Source: Acanthaster planci (Eukaryota > Echinodermata > Asteroidea > Valvatida > Acanthasteridae). From it: 62,000 nt of DNA. Every line of letters begins with the position of its first letter. The stretch's first letter is position 1. Location: contig NW_019091361.1 of assembly GCF_001949145.1 (NCBI RefSeq), forward strand, positions 2,403,825-2,465,824, given 5' to 3'. The translations under genes were made by a program, and so were the position numbers. This document shows positions 27,301-36,307 of this stretch, piece by piece. The notes below the pieces were generated by a model. The model did no database searches. It saw nothing but the letters and a program-made list of their open reading frames with translations, and had not been told where the DNA came from.

Positions 27301-28642
27301 CTTGGTTATACGCTTCAACTTAACCAGGATTAAGGAACAATTTCGCAGTATGCAACAAAGGTAGGACATGAAAAGGGGCTGATCTGTTACATGTTGAATT
27401 AAAACTATACTACGTGCAACGGAACTCACAATAGCGGAAGACGTTTGCATCTTAACCAGGTGGTATGTTTTCTTCAAGAGGCAATCCGATACAACAGCGC
27501 GCCTCCAAGAGTTTGCATGCAGCGGCCGATCACAGTGCGCGAAATCTGTCGACCCAATGCGCGTCTGGAAAGGGTCGACATATTTTGTGATTGGCAAATG
27601 CGTTGCAAACTCTTCTGTTGTGTCTTCTGTTGTGAATCGCTCGTATAAAGTTTAGTCCAGGCAATTTTTCTGTTTTACAGACAAATCTTGATATGTTGGA
27701 TTCAGGGGTTCCACTGCTACCAGTTTTGAGTAATATGTTTCAATCGTGAGATAGCTCGAAGCGTCTTGCCGATTTCGGGAATGCATACTTATGCAGTACG
27801 GATACAATCCAAAGGAGCAACATAATTGAATTGTCCCATCAATCACGCTCCGGCCGCCAGTCCTGCAGCGTGCAAAAGGACCGCGAGGGCCTGATACTGC
27901 CGACTGTTGCCACCAGTGGCACATCCAGCGGGGCCCTTGGAGGGTGGGTGGAAGCCAGGCAGACACTTGCCCATGTTTCTTCTTGTTTTATAGATTTAAG
28001 TCATAGTGACACCACTCTTTGTTCACATGTCCACTTTCCTGCAGCGGTGATGAGGTGGGATGCTATCCATCAAGCCCCCATAGCGGAGATCGTGAAGCTG
28101 TTATGTTGTAGATCCATGCAAAGCGCTTGTGAAACGCAACTACCTTTCTTCGCGGTTTGAGACTCTTTAACGGACGCAGAATAGAAAACTATCATGAGGA
28201 AATGATAACTACACCCCAACCTAGACCAAAAATTTGGATGGATACACTGCTCTAGATTGAAATGGGAATAGCTGGTTAAAACTCCAGATTGCTTATGCCG
28301 ACTTATGATGGCTGGACATTGTCAGTTAGTACTCAAGTTTCAAAGTTCCAACATTCATTAATTGTTGATACAGGTCTACTGCGCCAGACTTATTTATGAA
28401 TTATTACATGAATTGATAAAAACGTCATTAGGATTTACAGTATACGATCAAAAATAGTTTGTAATTGAAACAAAATAAGAGAAGAAAGGTTAGACCTGAG
28501 AGGACTGACTTACTGCCACATTCCCGAGGATGGTGACGATCATGATTATGGAGAGGAAAAGTGCTTGGAATATGAAGTATCCCAAGGGTGGGGATAGGGT
28601 TCCCTTCATGCCATCTTCACGAGGTGCCGAGGTCCCGTTCAT
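11227..28642 (-). CDS. Class A (rhodopsin-like) orphan GPCR, GPR161-like by eye
   Basis: Three coding exons (28642-28514, 16888-16653, 12394-11227) join in frame to 510 residues with consensus splice sites. Visible landmarks: N-glycosylation site N2-G-T; N41 of TM1; SLALADL with D69 in TM2; C97 and C175 for the extracellular disulfide; D121-R122-Y123; W149 in TM4; P197 in TM5; C274-V-T-P277 in TM6; N311-P-L-I-Y315 in TM7. A CRYCPRCCCG stretch after helix 8 suggests palmitoylation. It should be a plasma-membrane or ciliary-membrane receptor coupling to G proteins. Position 3.32 is Y104, not the Asp of amine receptors, and 6.48 is V275 instead of Trp. Parts of TM2-TM5 resemble vertebrate GPR161 (LVLPFVV, IDRY, P.LGWS, FKVAR), but this is from memory, so the subfamily is tentative. 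The cytoplasmic tail is long, about 180 residues, and Ser/Thr-rich. The ligand is unknown. Confidence 0.88.
12395..16652 (-). other. GPCR intron 2
   Basis: A 4.26-kb phase-2 intron. It contains the 21-bp minisatellite near 13.5 kb and otherwise unique AT-rich sequence. I saw no other exon in it. Confidence 0.8.
13461..13633. repeat. 21-bp minisatellite in GPCR intron 2
   Basis: About eight imperfect copies of a 21-bp unit (GCGAAATAATGCAATAGTAT plus T) run head to tail, interrupted near 13603-13612 by a TAGGCCTA-containing segment. Each unit carries GCGAAATAA and GCAATA. It produces the phase-periodic peptides seen on the other strand and is not coding. Confidence 0.8.
16653..16888 (-). CDS. 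GPCR coding exon 2 (TM1 end to TM3, ending in DR of DRY)
   Basis: A C-rich tract and TTTTCAG precede the exon; the donor GTAAGG follows. The 236 bp encode residues 44-121 plus two bases of R122, covering the first intracellular loop, TM2 (SLALADL), the TM3 cysteine C97 and SIDR. The intron interrupts the arginine codon of the DRY motif. Confidence 0.92.
20785..20981 (-). CDS. Candidate exon encoding two hydrophobic segments (unknown gene)
   Basis: A 197-bp stretch is open between an acceptor-like TTCAACTCTCCAG and a donor-like TCG/GTAATA. It encodes about 65 residues with two hydrophobic stretches (LLYGVGYILMIAYLIIL and IALVVLRILLSFPITYFEVF) separated by a polar linker, which looks like part of a multi-pass membrane protein. 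It needs one base from a previous exon and ends in phase 0, so including it in the GPCR mRNA would shift the receptor frame. No neighbouring exon was identified. It could be a fragment of another gene, a retained gene piece or chance. Confidence 0.25.
24044..24054. promoter_or_regulatory. NRF1-type site GCGCATGCGCA
   Basis: The palindromic GCGCATGCGC core matches the classic NRF1 recognition sequence, which is common near animal transcription starts. It lies about 270 bp upstream of the TATA box at 24317. Confidence 0.5.
24264..24350 (+). promoter_or_regulatory. Core promoter: CCAAT box, ETS site, TATA box
   Basis: In order on the plus strand: inverted CCAAT box (ATTGG, 24266-24270), ETS-type ACTTCCGG (24294-24301), and TATAAAAGG (24317-24325). 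Spacing is typical of a TATA promoter, with a start site expected near 24347. An ATG-initiated ORF begins at 24380. It sits inside the GPCR's first intron, on the opposite strand. Confidence 0.5.
24380..24568 (+). CDS. Short ORF, 62 aa, downstream of a TATA promoter (unknown)
   Basis: An ATG 63 bp downstream of the TATA box opens a 62-codon frame ending in TAA; an AATAAA follows at 24595-24600. The protein is basic, starts MDRISHESACDATRRTRHAR and has a lysine-rich C-terminal half (YLKKMEVKVKNN). I do not recognise it. Promoter, ORF and poly(A) signal in 300 bp resemble a compact single-exon gene, but the ORF is short enough to occur by chance and the promoter might instead drive a spliced transcript reading into the signal-peptide exon at 26555. 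Confidence 0.3.
   Translation: MDRISHESACDATRRTRHARATSIYKEILLRFKEIYQIYKMDGGYLKKMEVKVKNNIAGNPT
24595..24600 (+). terminator. Possible poly(A) signal AATAAA
   Basis: It lies 27 bp after the stop of the 62-codon ORF and just ahead of the MITE at 24624. Confidence 0.35.
24624..24762. mobile_element. Palindromic MITE, 139 bp
   Basis: The left end ATGTGTACTTGGCTGGTCTT is matched, inverted, by the right end (ATGTGCTTGACTGGTCTTAA on the other strand). The centre is also an imperfect palindrome, with TAATGCC and GGCATTA around a CTCGCCTACGGCTC core. No coding capacity. It lies in GPCR intron 1. Confidence 0.75.
25535..25548. promoter_or_regulatory. Perfect palindromic RFX X-box
   Basis: GTTGCCTAGGCAAC fits the X-box consensus GTNRCC-(N)-RGYAAC on both strands, with half-sites separated by TA. 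RFX factors use such sites to drive ciliary genes. It lies in GPCR intron 1, about 1.0 kb upstream of the plus-strand signal-peptide exon and 3.0 kb downstream of the first GPCR coding exon. Confidence 0.6.
26555..26660 (+). CDS. Signal-peptide-encoding exon of an unidentified secreted protein
   Basis: The exon is bounded by a good acceptor (TTATTTTGTTCTAG) and a donor (CCTGTGCAG/GTAATA). It carries an ATG at 26571 with A at -3 and G at +4. The 30 codons to the donor form a classic secretory leader: a polar N-region with lysines (MESNIACHKNK), a second Met, then the hydrophobic run FWVLLLALTLQLLF and HPVQ. Phase at the donor is 0. This is the layout of exon 2 in many neuropeptide and secreted-peptide genes (5' UTR exon, then start plus leader). 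It is on the plus strand inside GPCR intron 1. The downstream exon encoding the mature protein is not established, so neither function nor family can be given. Confidence 0.45.
27195..27323 (+). CDS. Possible terminal exon following the signal-peptide exon
   Basis: An acceptor (CCTATCTTAACTAG) at 27194 is followed in phase 0 by 42 open codons and a TAA. Joined to the leader exon this would give a 72-residue secreted protein with two cysteines in the last part (LCEVLIANEK and TECGSWLYAST). A second reading frame of the same DNA is also open, with a dibasic RRPRG and two cysteines. Neither resembles a hormone I can name. This is the nearest compatible exon; it is offered as a hypothesis only. 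Confidence 0.18.
   Translation, partial: KTPRDTLCEVLIANEKNSVWPVVLANFGSSGTECGSWLYAST
27426..27640. mobile_element. Diverged copy of the CACAATAG palindromic MITE
   Basis: The segment from about 27497 to 27618 aligns, reverse-complemented, with the element at 35811-35964: it shares CCAAGAGTTTGCA at one end, AATGCGCGTCTGGAAAGGGT and GTCGAC in the middle and GCGTTGCAAACTCTT at the other end. The left terminus TCACAATAGCG appears separated by about 65 bp of unrelated sequence. Confidence 0.65.
28514..28642 (-). CDS. GPCR coding exon 1 (N-terminus and TM1)
   Basis: It encodes 43 residues: a short extracellular N-terminus with an NGT glycosylation site and TM1 ending in LGNVA. The donor GTAAGT follows directly (28513-28508) and the phase is 0. 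The first ATG in this frame is at 28642; upstream there is only a GTG and then a TAA (in frame at about 28691-28693), so the start is either here or in a further upstream exon spliced in. Confidence 0.82.
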
Positions 28643-31600
28643 CCTAACATGGTTTTCGGTTGCGCCAGTATCATAACTCCGAAAGCACACACTTAGCAGT
28701 CAACACGCTTAGTGTCGTCCCCACCTCCAAGCCTGATCAGCCCTTCACGGCGAACACGAGGATTTTGGCGCAATAAGGACTATTGTCGGGCGATGTCTGA
28801 CGGTGAACTCCCCGCTCATCATCCGCGCTTGAGATGAGACTGTCCGGAATACACCACGCTGCATCCTTCCCCCATCAGATCATCAGCGCTTGTCTTTCAC
28901 GTCCCGTCAACGAATAAAATGCTTCAAGTTGTGTGTCTGCAGGAGACACACTCCCGTTGACCTGTGCTGCAGAAAGTACCCAGTGGAATAAGTTGATTTC
29001 ATCGAGTGGTACATAATATGCGCGGCCGAGGCTGCATGCATGCGGCTTGCTGTTACGATTCGTACGTATTGCATCCGCGCCGCCGTTGACAATCCCTAAC
29101 CACAAAGGAGGGCGCTCATGCGGCATTTCTCACAGACCTTTTTGCCACACGCACTATGGTCAGGACAGTGTATGGGTGAGTGTAACCTTTGACGTCATCC
29201 ACGAAAGCATCGATCTTATGCAGTTGTTCATTTTCGACCCCGTTAATATCTTCTGCTTGCACTTAATGCTTGCCAGTGCAATTCTGTTTAAAAAAGGTGG
29301 AATAATACTTAACCAAACTAGCGGTAACTTCCCTAGACGGTGTCTACCGCGCCGCAACGAAACGCTCTCTACGTAACGCTCGTCCCCAAGAACCTTGATG
29401 ATGTTCTAAGGATGGGCTAATTTATTCAGGCCACATGACGTAATTTTTGTAAATCCTCATTGGATATAGTTCATTTGGATTCAGCATGGATCAACAGTGC
29501 AACACCACCGCCTGCGCCAGTGGCGTATCCAGCTTTGGTGTACATGTGTGGGGGGGATTCTAAAGCGAATGCGGCTTCAGGCTCATTTAACATGATGTTG
29601 GTGGAGAATTACATTCTTGTTAATATTTGATAAATATATACATCAATTACTTTCTTTCTTACTCACTTATGAAGTATTCTTTGAAAAAGAAAAATCCGTC
29701 AGGGGGGCAAGTAGCCCCATCCCCCCCCCTTACGCCACTGGCCTGCGCCATGACACGTGCACGCAAAACGCCATGCATTGATTTGATGATGGCAGCAAGT
29801 TACAACCACAAGAATTTGCGGTGCCTTTCGAGATCACCCAGCGCCTGACGGCCTTGCACAGATTTTAGCGAAGGACACACGTCATACGGGGTCACAGATA
29901 ACGATGCGTAGAGCATTGTGGGTAAATTTTTGCCATGCGCGCGAGCTCACTCAATGCATTACATAAGCGGCGGTTATCAATTCGATGTTTTTCTTTGTTC
30001 TCCTCATTGCTGAAAATATTCTCACTACACTTTATTCGTTCATCCAAAATTGACCAAGATAACCGATGATTTTCAATACATATCACCAAAAGACACGTGA
30101 TCAGTGATACTTAGTGAGAAGATGAATTACCACACTGTGATTGTACTAAGGCCGCCAAAGAATTACCATTGGCGCAACAAAGCAAAAAATGAAAAAATAA
30201 ATAAAATAAATAATGCTTTGCCAACAAGAAGTGATAACCTCGCGGTCACAGGTCGTGCACAATGTAGCCAAACACAGTGCAAAGCCATCAGCCCTTCCCG
30301 GCGTCCTCTGGGGCGCCGCGTGTCGATCGAAGATGTTGTGAAGCAACCTTGTTCTCATGGGTAAGATGTTGCTGCGACACGTACGTGGCATGGTCTGAAC
30401 CCTGGTATTGTATCATTTAATATCCCACTCCTATTTAAATCAGGACTATAGTCAATGCGTTTTCGTGCGACGCAGATTAATTTAAGAGTGGGTGCGATTT
30501 ATTTTACTTTATTATTCATCCCGAATAGCCAGAATAGCCAGTTGGCGTCAGTGCCGTATTCTAACGACCAGGGGCTATAGTGAAGGAACGCGCACGCAGC
30601 CCACGGAGTCGAGGCTGCTTGTGAGGGGCACATAAAGCTATGTATAGCTCCATGGAAGCGCATTAGCACATCCCAGCGCATGCACGACACGTGCAATATG
30701 AATGAATTTCTCTATTAATGAGAAGCACGTGCGTGTGCACGCGTTACCTATTAAACTTAGTCCACATCCCTGGATTATTCTCCCGTGTCTGTGAGCTTGA
30801 CACAAATGCAGAGTGCTGAATAGCCAAGCTGGACCAAGGCTTAGTGATTGCTATTTTGAGCTGCGTTATCGGAATTGAAAGAGTGGGACTGTAGTTGGAA
30901 TTCTCAGGGAATTTTATTTTCTCCCACAACTTCCAGTTTGAAAAAAAAAATTAATTAGAAGGGAAAATAAAAGATTACACTTCTATAGAAGTCTTGATAT
31001 TGATTACTTGTAGGTAAAATGGGGAAATCGATCGAAAAAAATGACCATTTGGAGAAAGAGGGAATGACCCCTATGTCTGCCTTTTCGGGCGAGAAATTTA
31101 TTTTCTTCATCCCTGCTCCTAGATTTTACACTGGTTGTCTTTCGTGTATGATGACCGTTCAGTAATAGTAAAAATGAGAGTCCTGTATCCTGCAAGGATT
31201 ACCTTCAACAAGTCACGATCAAAAAGCCGTTTCTCTCACGAATCACAAACCATAACACGAAGGCTAAGAGGACTCTAGACCAGTGAAGGGCAAACGAGCA
31301 GCGAACTGCTTGTTTAATGGCTCAACAATGATAGATCACAGAGCTAAGAACACATAACATGGGCGTATGTGCACAGCTAATGGGACACAACTTCCATGCC
31401 CATTCAAAATCAGTTTATTTGCATTGACATCATTGGTCAGATTCGTCGTCAAGCCAAAGCGGGTTATTGTGATTTTCTGCCATTGAATGCCCAAAGCTGA
31501 GTCATGTACAAAGTGGCAACATAACTGCTTGAGATCGATTTATAAACTGGCTTCCTAGGTTTTCAAGTATAAAGTAATGCAAGCAGCACTGAGCAAATTT

Positions 31601-34228
31601 CCAAAGTACCAAAAATCATTGCACCAAAACTCAAGACTTCCATGAGCAAGTCAGCTAGGAATAATTATTATGGGGAAGTGAGATTGTAATTACTCCGTCG
31701 GTTCTCTGAGGCACGTATTGCTTAAGTCTGTCCCTGTCAGCTGCAGTCCGCTGCACTTTCGCTTACTGATGAAAATCGTGAAGACTGTCTATCGTCCTTT
31801 TAATTACAACGGTTCCTTATATCAATCCTACCGTGACAGCTGAACAACCTTACGGAATTGGAACTGGTGAAGAAAAATGTCGTTTGAGCAGCCTGCCTCG
31901 CTGAAAGTGAAAGCTATTTCAACAATGATGTATACAGCGTATTGATTCTTTATTCCTTATTTGGTTTGGGTTGGCTAAGTTGTTGCAAAAAATTAATTTC
32001 TATGAGGTAAGTCTCTAATTTCCTTGGGTATCTGAACAATTACGGATTGTTTTAGGACCAACAGTAGGTATATCTTTGCACTAGAAATACCACAGAATCA
32101 TATTTTCTATTTACTATATTATGGAACTCCATTTTTTACGTTGGTGTGTATAAATCTAATAAAGTTCTTCTCACTAAACATTCTTTACTTTATAAGGTAT
32201 AGTCGCAGTCCTCACAATACCTGGTAACAACAAGCCTATTGTGAGCCCTTTCGCTTAAATCTGCACTACCACCACCAATAACTGTTTGACAATTTTGACA
32301 ATGACGGATCTTTTATTTGGTTTTTTTTTTTTGAGGAACAAACCGCCGTTTTGTTTTTTACAACACATTATGTTCCAACTAGAACGAGAGGTGTTGTCTA
32401 TACTACGACGTGAGTTGTCATCACAGTTCGCAACATTCTTAGCCGCTCTTTTGGTCAATCATTTACGTTACCAAGGTAATACATTACGGCTATTTAAGCA
32501 GCTGTTGTGTGATAACCCAAAGGCCTTGCGACCTTTTTCTGATTAACCTCCTTCACCCTGTGCCAGCCCACTCTTGGCAGCCAAGTTTAGTTCCAGACGA
32601 GATGATGAAATTCAACGTGCTTTTCTTTCGTCTCCTTGACATCTGTTGTCATAGGGGTGCCATTTTTCACCGCACATTGAAAGTTGCATTTAAATAGGCC
32701 ACATGTACACACAATCGAAAGAAGACAAGACAGTCCTCATTTTTCATTCACATCGTAGGGAAGTCGATTCCAGACCCAAAGCAACCACTTCCCGAAAAAC
32801 ACAGAACACACCTAAAAAGGTCAAGTTGTTTCTCTGGGCCATCCAAAGGACTATCGGCGCGAAAATTTCACTCAAGGTTTTTTCGCAAGGTTCACAATTT
32901 AAAATGATGCTCGCTAGTTGAAAATAGCATTACGCATGCACTGCCCTCAGCTTGGTTTTAAAGGGGAAATTTCGATAGCGGGAGGGTTCAAACTGTCATG
33001 AATCGTTAGTGCAATGATCTGTCGTATTGTTGCGTTGGAAATAAAAATGTTGGTTAGTTGAAATGATGTTAGCATCTTTGGAGATTTTTTGGGGTTTTTA
33101 CCGAGATATCCAATATCTTATGCTTTTCATTGCAAAATTATGTCTGTGTGTTAGGGTAGAGGATAACAAGTGGAGCGTTTTACTGTGAACGCTTAAAAAA
33201 AAGGAGAGACGGAAGCACATTGTAGTGATGCTTCCCAATGAATTGAAAAAAAAATTCAAAGAAGATAAAGAAGCTTCAGAGAACTTTAAAAAAATATTTA
33301 AAAAAAAGGACGCTATGCGAAGGGGAATCCGTTGACAGTTATGTAATAGACGTTATCCACTGAGAAACCATTTTCGATGTTACTCCCTGAATTTAATTTA
33401 TTTAATGTAACCCGTGTAATGGGGATGGTGCCAGGTTATTTTGGGTTTCAAGTCTCACTTCTTTTCGATTGTGGCATTACGTTTGATAATTCAACACGAT
33501 AATTCACAAATCTTAAATTGTTCATCTGTGTAAGCCCATTGTAGTTTGCAATTTGAGTTATTTATTTCATCGAATTTGTTTTTTACTATCGGTTACCCAA
33601 AATGACAAATGAACCTCGCTTTCAGTACACTATGGCTGACTTGTGAATAGGGCTATTTGGAGACGGTTCTCTATTACAAGAGGTGATGGACTAAAAGTTT
33701 GACCCTCAAAGGATGTTGTGAATTTGTGTGCACTGTGAATACTCCCGCTCCTTTAAAGGGCATTTTCATAATTGGTGTACCAGCTTGGGGCAGTTCAAAC
33801 CTGACAAGGCGCTTTGCAACATGCCATGCGTAGCGAGCAAAGGTAGATTAATCAGTTCGGGGGATAGTGTCGGATATCGCAGGAAAAAATAGCGAGGAGA
33901 AAAATCGCAACGAAGATGGACCGCTTATATCCCAAGGCTCAGTCGTTTCGTAGATGTCTGGACGTGTGAACATGGAAGGTCCCTACAATTATGAACATAG
34001 AAAACGAATGGAGGGACGGCGGCTCCCAGTGATAAGGGGAAAAGTAAAAGATAAAAGAAAAACAATGAAAACTGCAAGGGGCAGAACACAGAGAAAGCAA
34101 TGGAAATGTTTGTAAAGAGATATGGATAAAAAAGTTGGCAAACTGCCAGCTGATTAATTATGCAAATGATCAGCTTGTCGGCTGGATAACCCACAGCAAA
34201 TAGATCTAATGACATAACAGGACTGAAC
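28643..34228. other. Intergenic stretch upstream of the GPCR, no gene recognised
   Basis: The DNA just upstream of the receptor's first coding exon (about 28.7-30.0 kb) is richer in CpG and could hold its promoter and any 5' UTR exon, but no clear core elements were found. A hAT MITE interrupts it at 29518. From 30.0 to 34.2 kb the sequence is AT-rich without supported exons. Confidence 0.5.
29518..29740. mobile_element. hAT-type MITE with 8-bp target duplication
   Basis: The element starts CAGTGGCGTATCC and ends TTACGCCACTG; the termini CAGTGGCGTA are perfect inverted repeats and typical of hAT elements. The 8-bp sequence GCCTGCGC flanks both sides exactly (29510-29517 and 29741-29748), the length expected for hAT insertions. 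Subterminal G- and C-runs are also typical. The 223-bp body has no transposase. Confidence 0.9.
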
Positions 34229-34244
34229 TATGGAATTCCATATC

Positions 34245-34405
34245 TGCCGTCGCCCGTCGTCCGTCGCATTTTGCTTTCTGTTGTGTCCCAATTCTGCCAT
34301 TTACCAGTTCCAAACATGCCATTTTTCGTCGTGCGTCGCCCGTCGTGCGTCGTCCGTCGCCCGTCGTCTGTCGTGCGTCGTCCGTCGTCCGTCGTGCGTC
34401 GCCCA
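34245..34405 (+). repeat. Left minisatellite arm of the foldback-like element
   Basis: CCGTCGCCCGTCGTCCGTCG, then 58 bp of unique sequence, then about five 15-bp units of GTCGTGCGTCGCCC type with variants GTCGTCC and GTCGTCTG. The repeats read as open frames on several strands and are not coding. Confidence 0.8.
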
Positions 34406-35532
34406 TCAAATGGGTTGCATAGGACCTGCAAAAGCCGTTGTTTAACAAATGACAATGTGATGATTCCATTCACTTCTAAAGATCTTTTCCGAATAAGGCA
34501 AGTACAAATCCCACCTGCAAAGCATATACTAGTCACATAATTAATTCCAATAATGCTTAACTACCCCTGCCCCTTGACAAGAAAATATCGCCTCTCTGAG
34601 AATTCAACCAAGTGTTTTGGGGGAAAACATTTTCAGCAAAAATGTTCCGACCAACTTATCCACAGTGTTATTCTAATTTGCATACTGTAAAAATGTGCCG
34701 ACTTGTTTTCATCAAATTCCAGGAAGAAATCTGCCAACCGATACAGATATTTTATCCTGTCCTCTCAATTTCACCTTGAAATCCAGAAATACTAGACGTG
34801 CTGTGGATAAAAAACTGTTTATTAGATGTATTGTTAAGGGGCAATTACCACTTGGTTTAAGTTTCAGAAAATATGACGTGTTGGTTTTTGTGGGTGTATA
34901 TGCCATGGTGGATAGACCAATAAGAACAGGTTGTCCAGTACATCAGCATTATTTATGGGGCTTACAAGTAACGTTACTGTTTAAAAGACTTCTGTGAGCC
35001 AACTTGCAACTGAAGTCATGTCTAATTTGGAGTATACAGCAGATTTCATCATAGGTATACCCGCCCTCAAAATAATGCTGAATCAGTTTGTCTCTTATGA
35101 AAACTATTGGGAATCAAACATCGTAAATAATTTATTATTTACATTCCATTCTGTGGGATATCGTGCAGGGACAGACAGAAATATCACATAGGCTATAGAC
35201 CTAAAGTCTGGCTGTTAACGAGTAAAGTTACGTCTAGAGTAACTAAGTTATCGAGAAAAACAATCTACCCTAATAAAACTCTATTTTGTTAATTTATTTA
35301 TGTAACCAAAATGGTATTATTTCACATACACGTTACTCAGCCGATGTCAGGATATTATTTCTTCTTTCAATTGGAGTTTGGCGCAACTGGAAAAACGAAT
35401 ACATGTACATTTTCTGGTTCTATTGCAAAAATGAGAGTCGGGCATGGTGGATCGATCGAACAAGGACATGTACATGTGAAACGATCAAGGGTCAAAGTTA
35501 AAAATACCACTGCGCAATCGTGACAAAAAACC

Positions 35533-35632
35533 CACGGGCGACGCACGACGGGCGACGCACGACGGGCGACGCACGACGGGAGACGCACGACGGGCGACGC
35601 ACGACGGGTGACGCACAACGGGCGACGGAAGA
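35533..35632 (-). repeat. Right minisatellite arm of the foldback-like element
   Basis: About six and a half copies of a 15-bp unit (GGGCGACGCACGACG) with few substitutions, in the opposite orientation to the left arm. The copies are more uniform than on the left and abut the terminal palindrome through GGCGACGGAAGA. Confidence 0.85.
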
Positions 35633-35810
35633 TATGGAATTCCATACTGAACACGAAGAGAGTGCAATTTTTGTTCTGTGGNAGTGCGGCAATGTCCCTT
35701 GTCGTGTTGATCCTTTTGATTTCCTGTGTGATCCGCTTAATTCCGTGCCATCGTTCTATGGATAAACCCCTCTTCTAATGTTTCTCCATCAGTAAGAAGA
35801 ATAGGGGCGA

Positions 35811-35964
35811 TTCACAATAGTGCGCCACCAAGAGTTTGCAACGCGTTGGCCAATCATAACGAGCGAAATTAGTCGACCCTTTCCAAACGCGCATTGGGTG
35901 GACAAATTTCGTGCATTGTGATTGGCTAATGCGTTGCAAACTCTTGGTGGCGTACTATTGTGAA
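35811..35964. mobile_element. Palindromic MITE, 154 bp
   Basis: The left arm from TTCACAATAGTGCGCCACCA through AAGAGTTTGCAACGCGTTGG is matched by the inverted right arm with only a few mismatches (TTCACAATAGTACGCCACCA on the other strand). The centre carries GTCGACCCTTTCC and AACGCGCATTGGGTGGAC. A second, older copy lies at 27426-27640. Clear target duplications were not seen. Confidence 0.85.
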
Positions 35965-36307
35965 ACGGCCGTATTGTGTTGTATAACCTGGCTTTGGGGA
36001 TATATTCTTACTTTGTTTTGTTTTGCTTTTTATATTGAGTTCTGTTTTTGTACTTTTCTATACTTGAATCTCCATAAATTAAAAAGCGAGTCAGATTATG
36101 CAGGCATCTGGCTCTATAGGAATTAGCAAGCAATTGCAACTGGTTAGTGTTGGGTATTGGCCTTCACTAGCAGGTGTTCGTTGGGGGTAAATTGGGTTGG
36201 ATATTTGGTTGTGTGGGTTGCGTTGAGCTGGAATCGGGAATGGTTAGGATGGGTTCATTGAAGTTAGGTTGGGGTCATTTCGGTGCGGTTCGCAGAGGCG
36301 TCACCCG

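Larger units (their letters stand above)
16889..28513 (-). other. GPCR intron 1 with embedded features
   Basis: An 11.6-kb phase-0 intron. From 16.9 to 20.7 kb and from 21.0 to 24.0 kb nothing gene-like stands out except the candidate membrane exon near 20.9 kb. From 24.0 to 27.7 kb it holds a plus-strand promoter with a short ORF, two MITEs, an X-box and a signal-peptide exon, listed separately. The rest shows no recognisable gene. Confidence 0.75.
34229..35646. mobile_element. 1.4-kb foldback-like element with 15-bp-repeat termini
   Basis: Both ends carry the 14-bp palindrome TATGGAATTCCATA (34229-34242, 35633-35646), followed inward by inverted tracts of a GTCGTGCGTCGCCC-type 15-bp repeat (left 34245-34268 and 34328-34405; right about 35533-35632, as GGGCGACGCACGACG on the plus strand). 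The six bases CTGAAC flank both ends directly (34223-34228, 35647-35652), supporting transposition as a unit. The interior of roughly 1.1 kb is AT-rich, with no transposase-like ORF. Terminal inverted repeats built from short tandem repeats are the hallmark of foldback elements (Drosophila FB, sea urchin TU); assignment is by architecture only. Confidence 0.82.

Noticed and set aside
27187-27333. RRPRGTRC...VCGQLSW frame as a cystine-ring hormone
   Set aside because: A dibasic site and two cysteines are suggestive, but the spacing fits no known peptide and a different frame is used by the phase-0 splice from the leader exon.
34206-34540. Several overlapping open frames on both strands
   Set aside because: They come from the 15-bp GTCGTGCGTCGCCC repeat, which is open in many frames.
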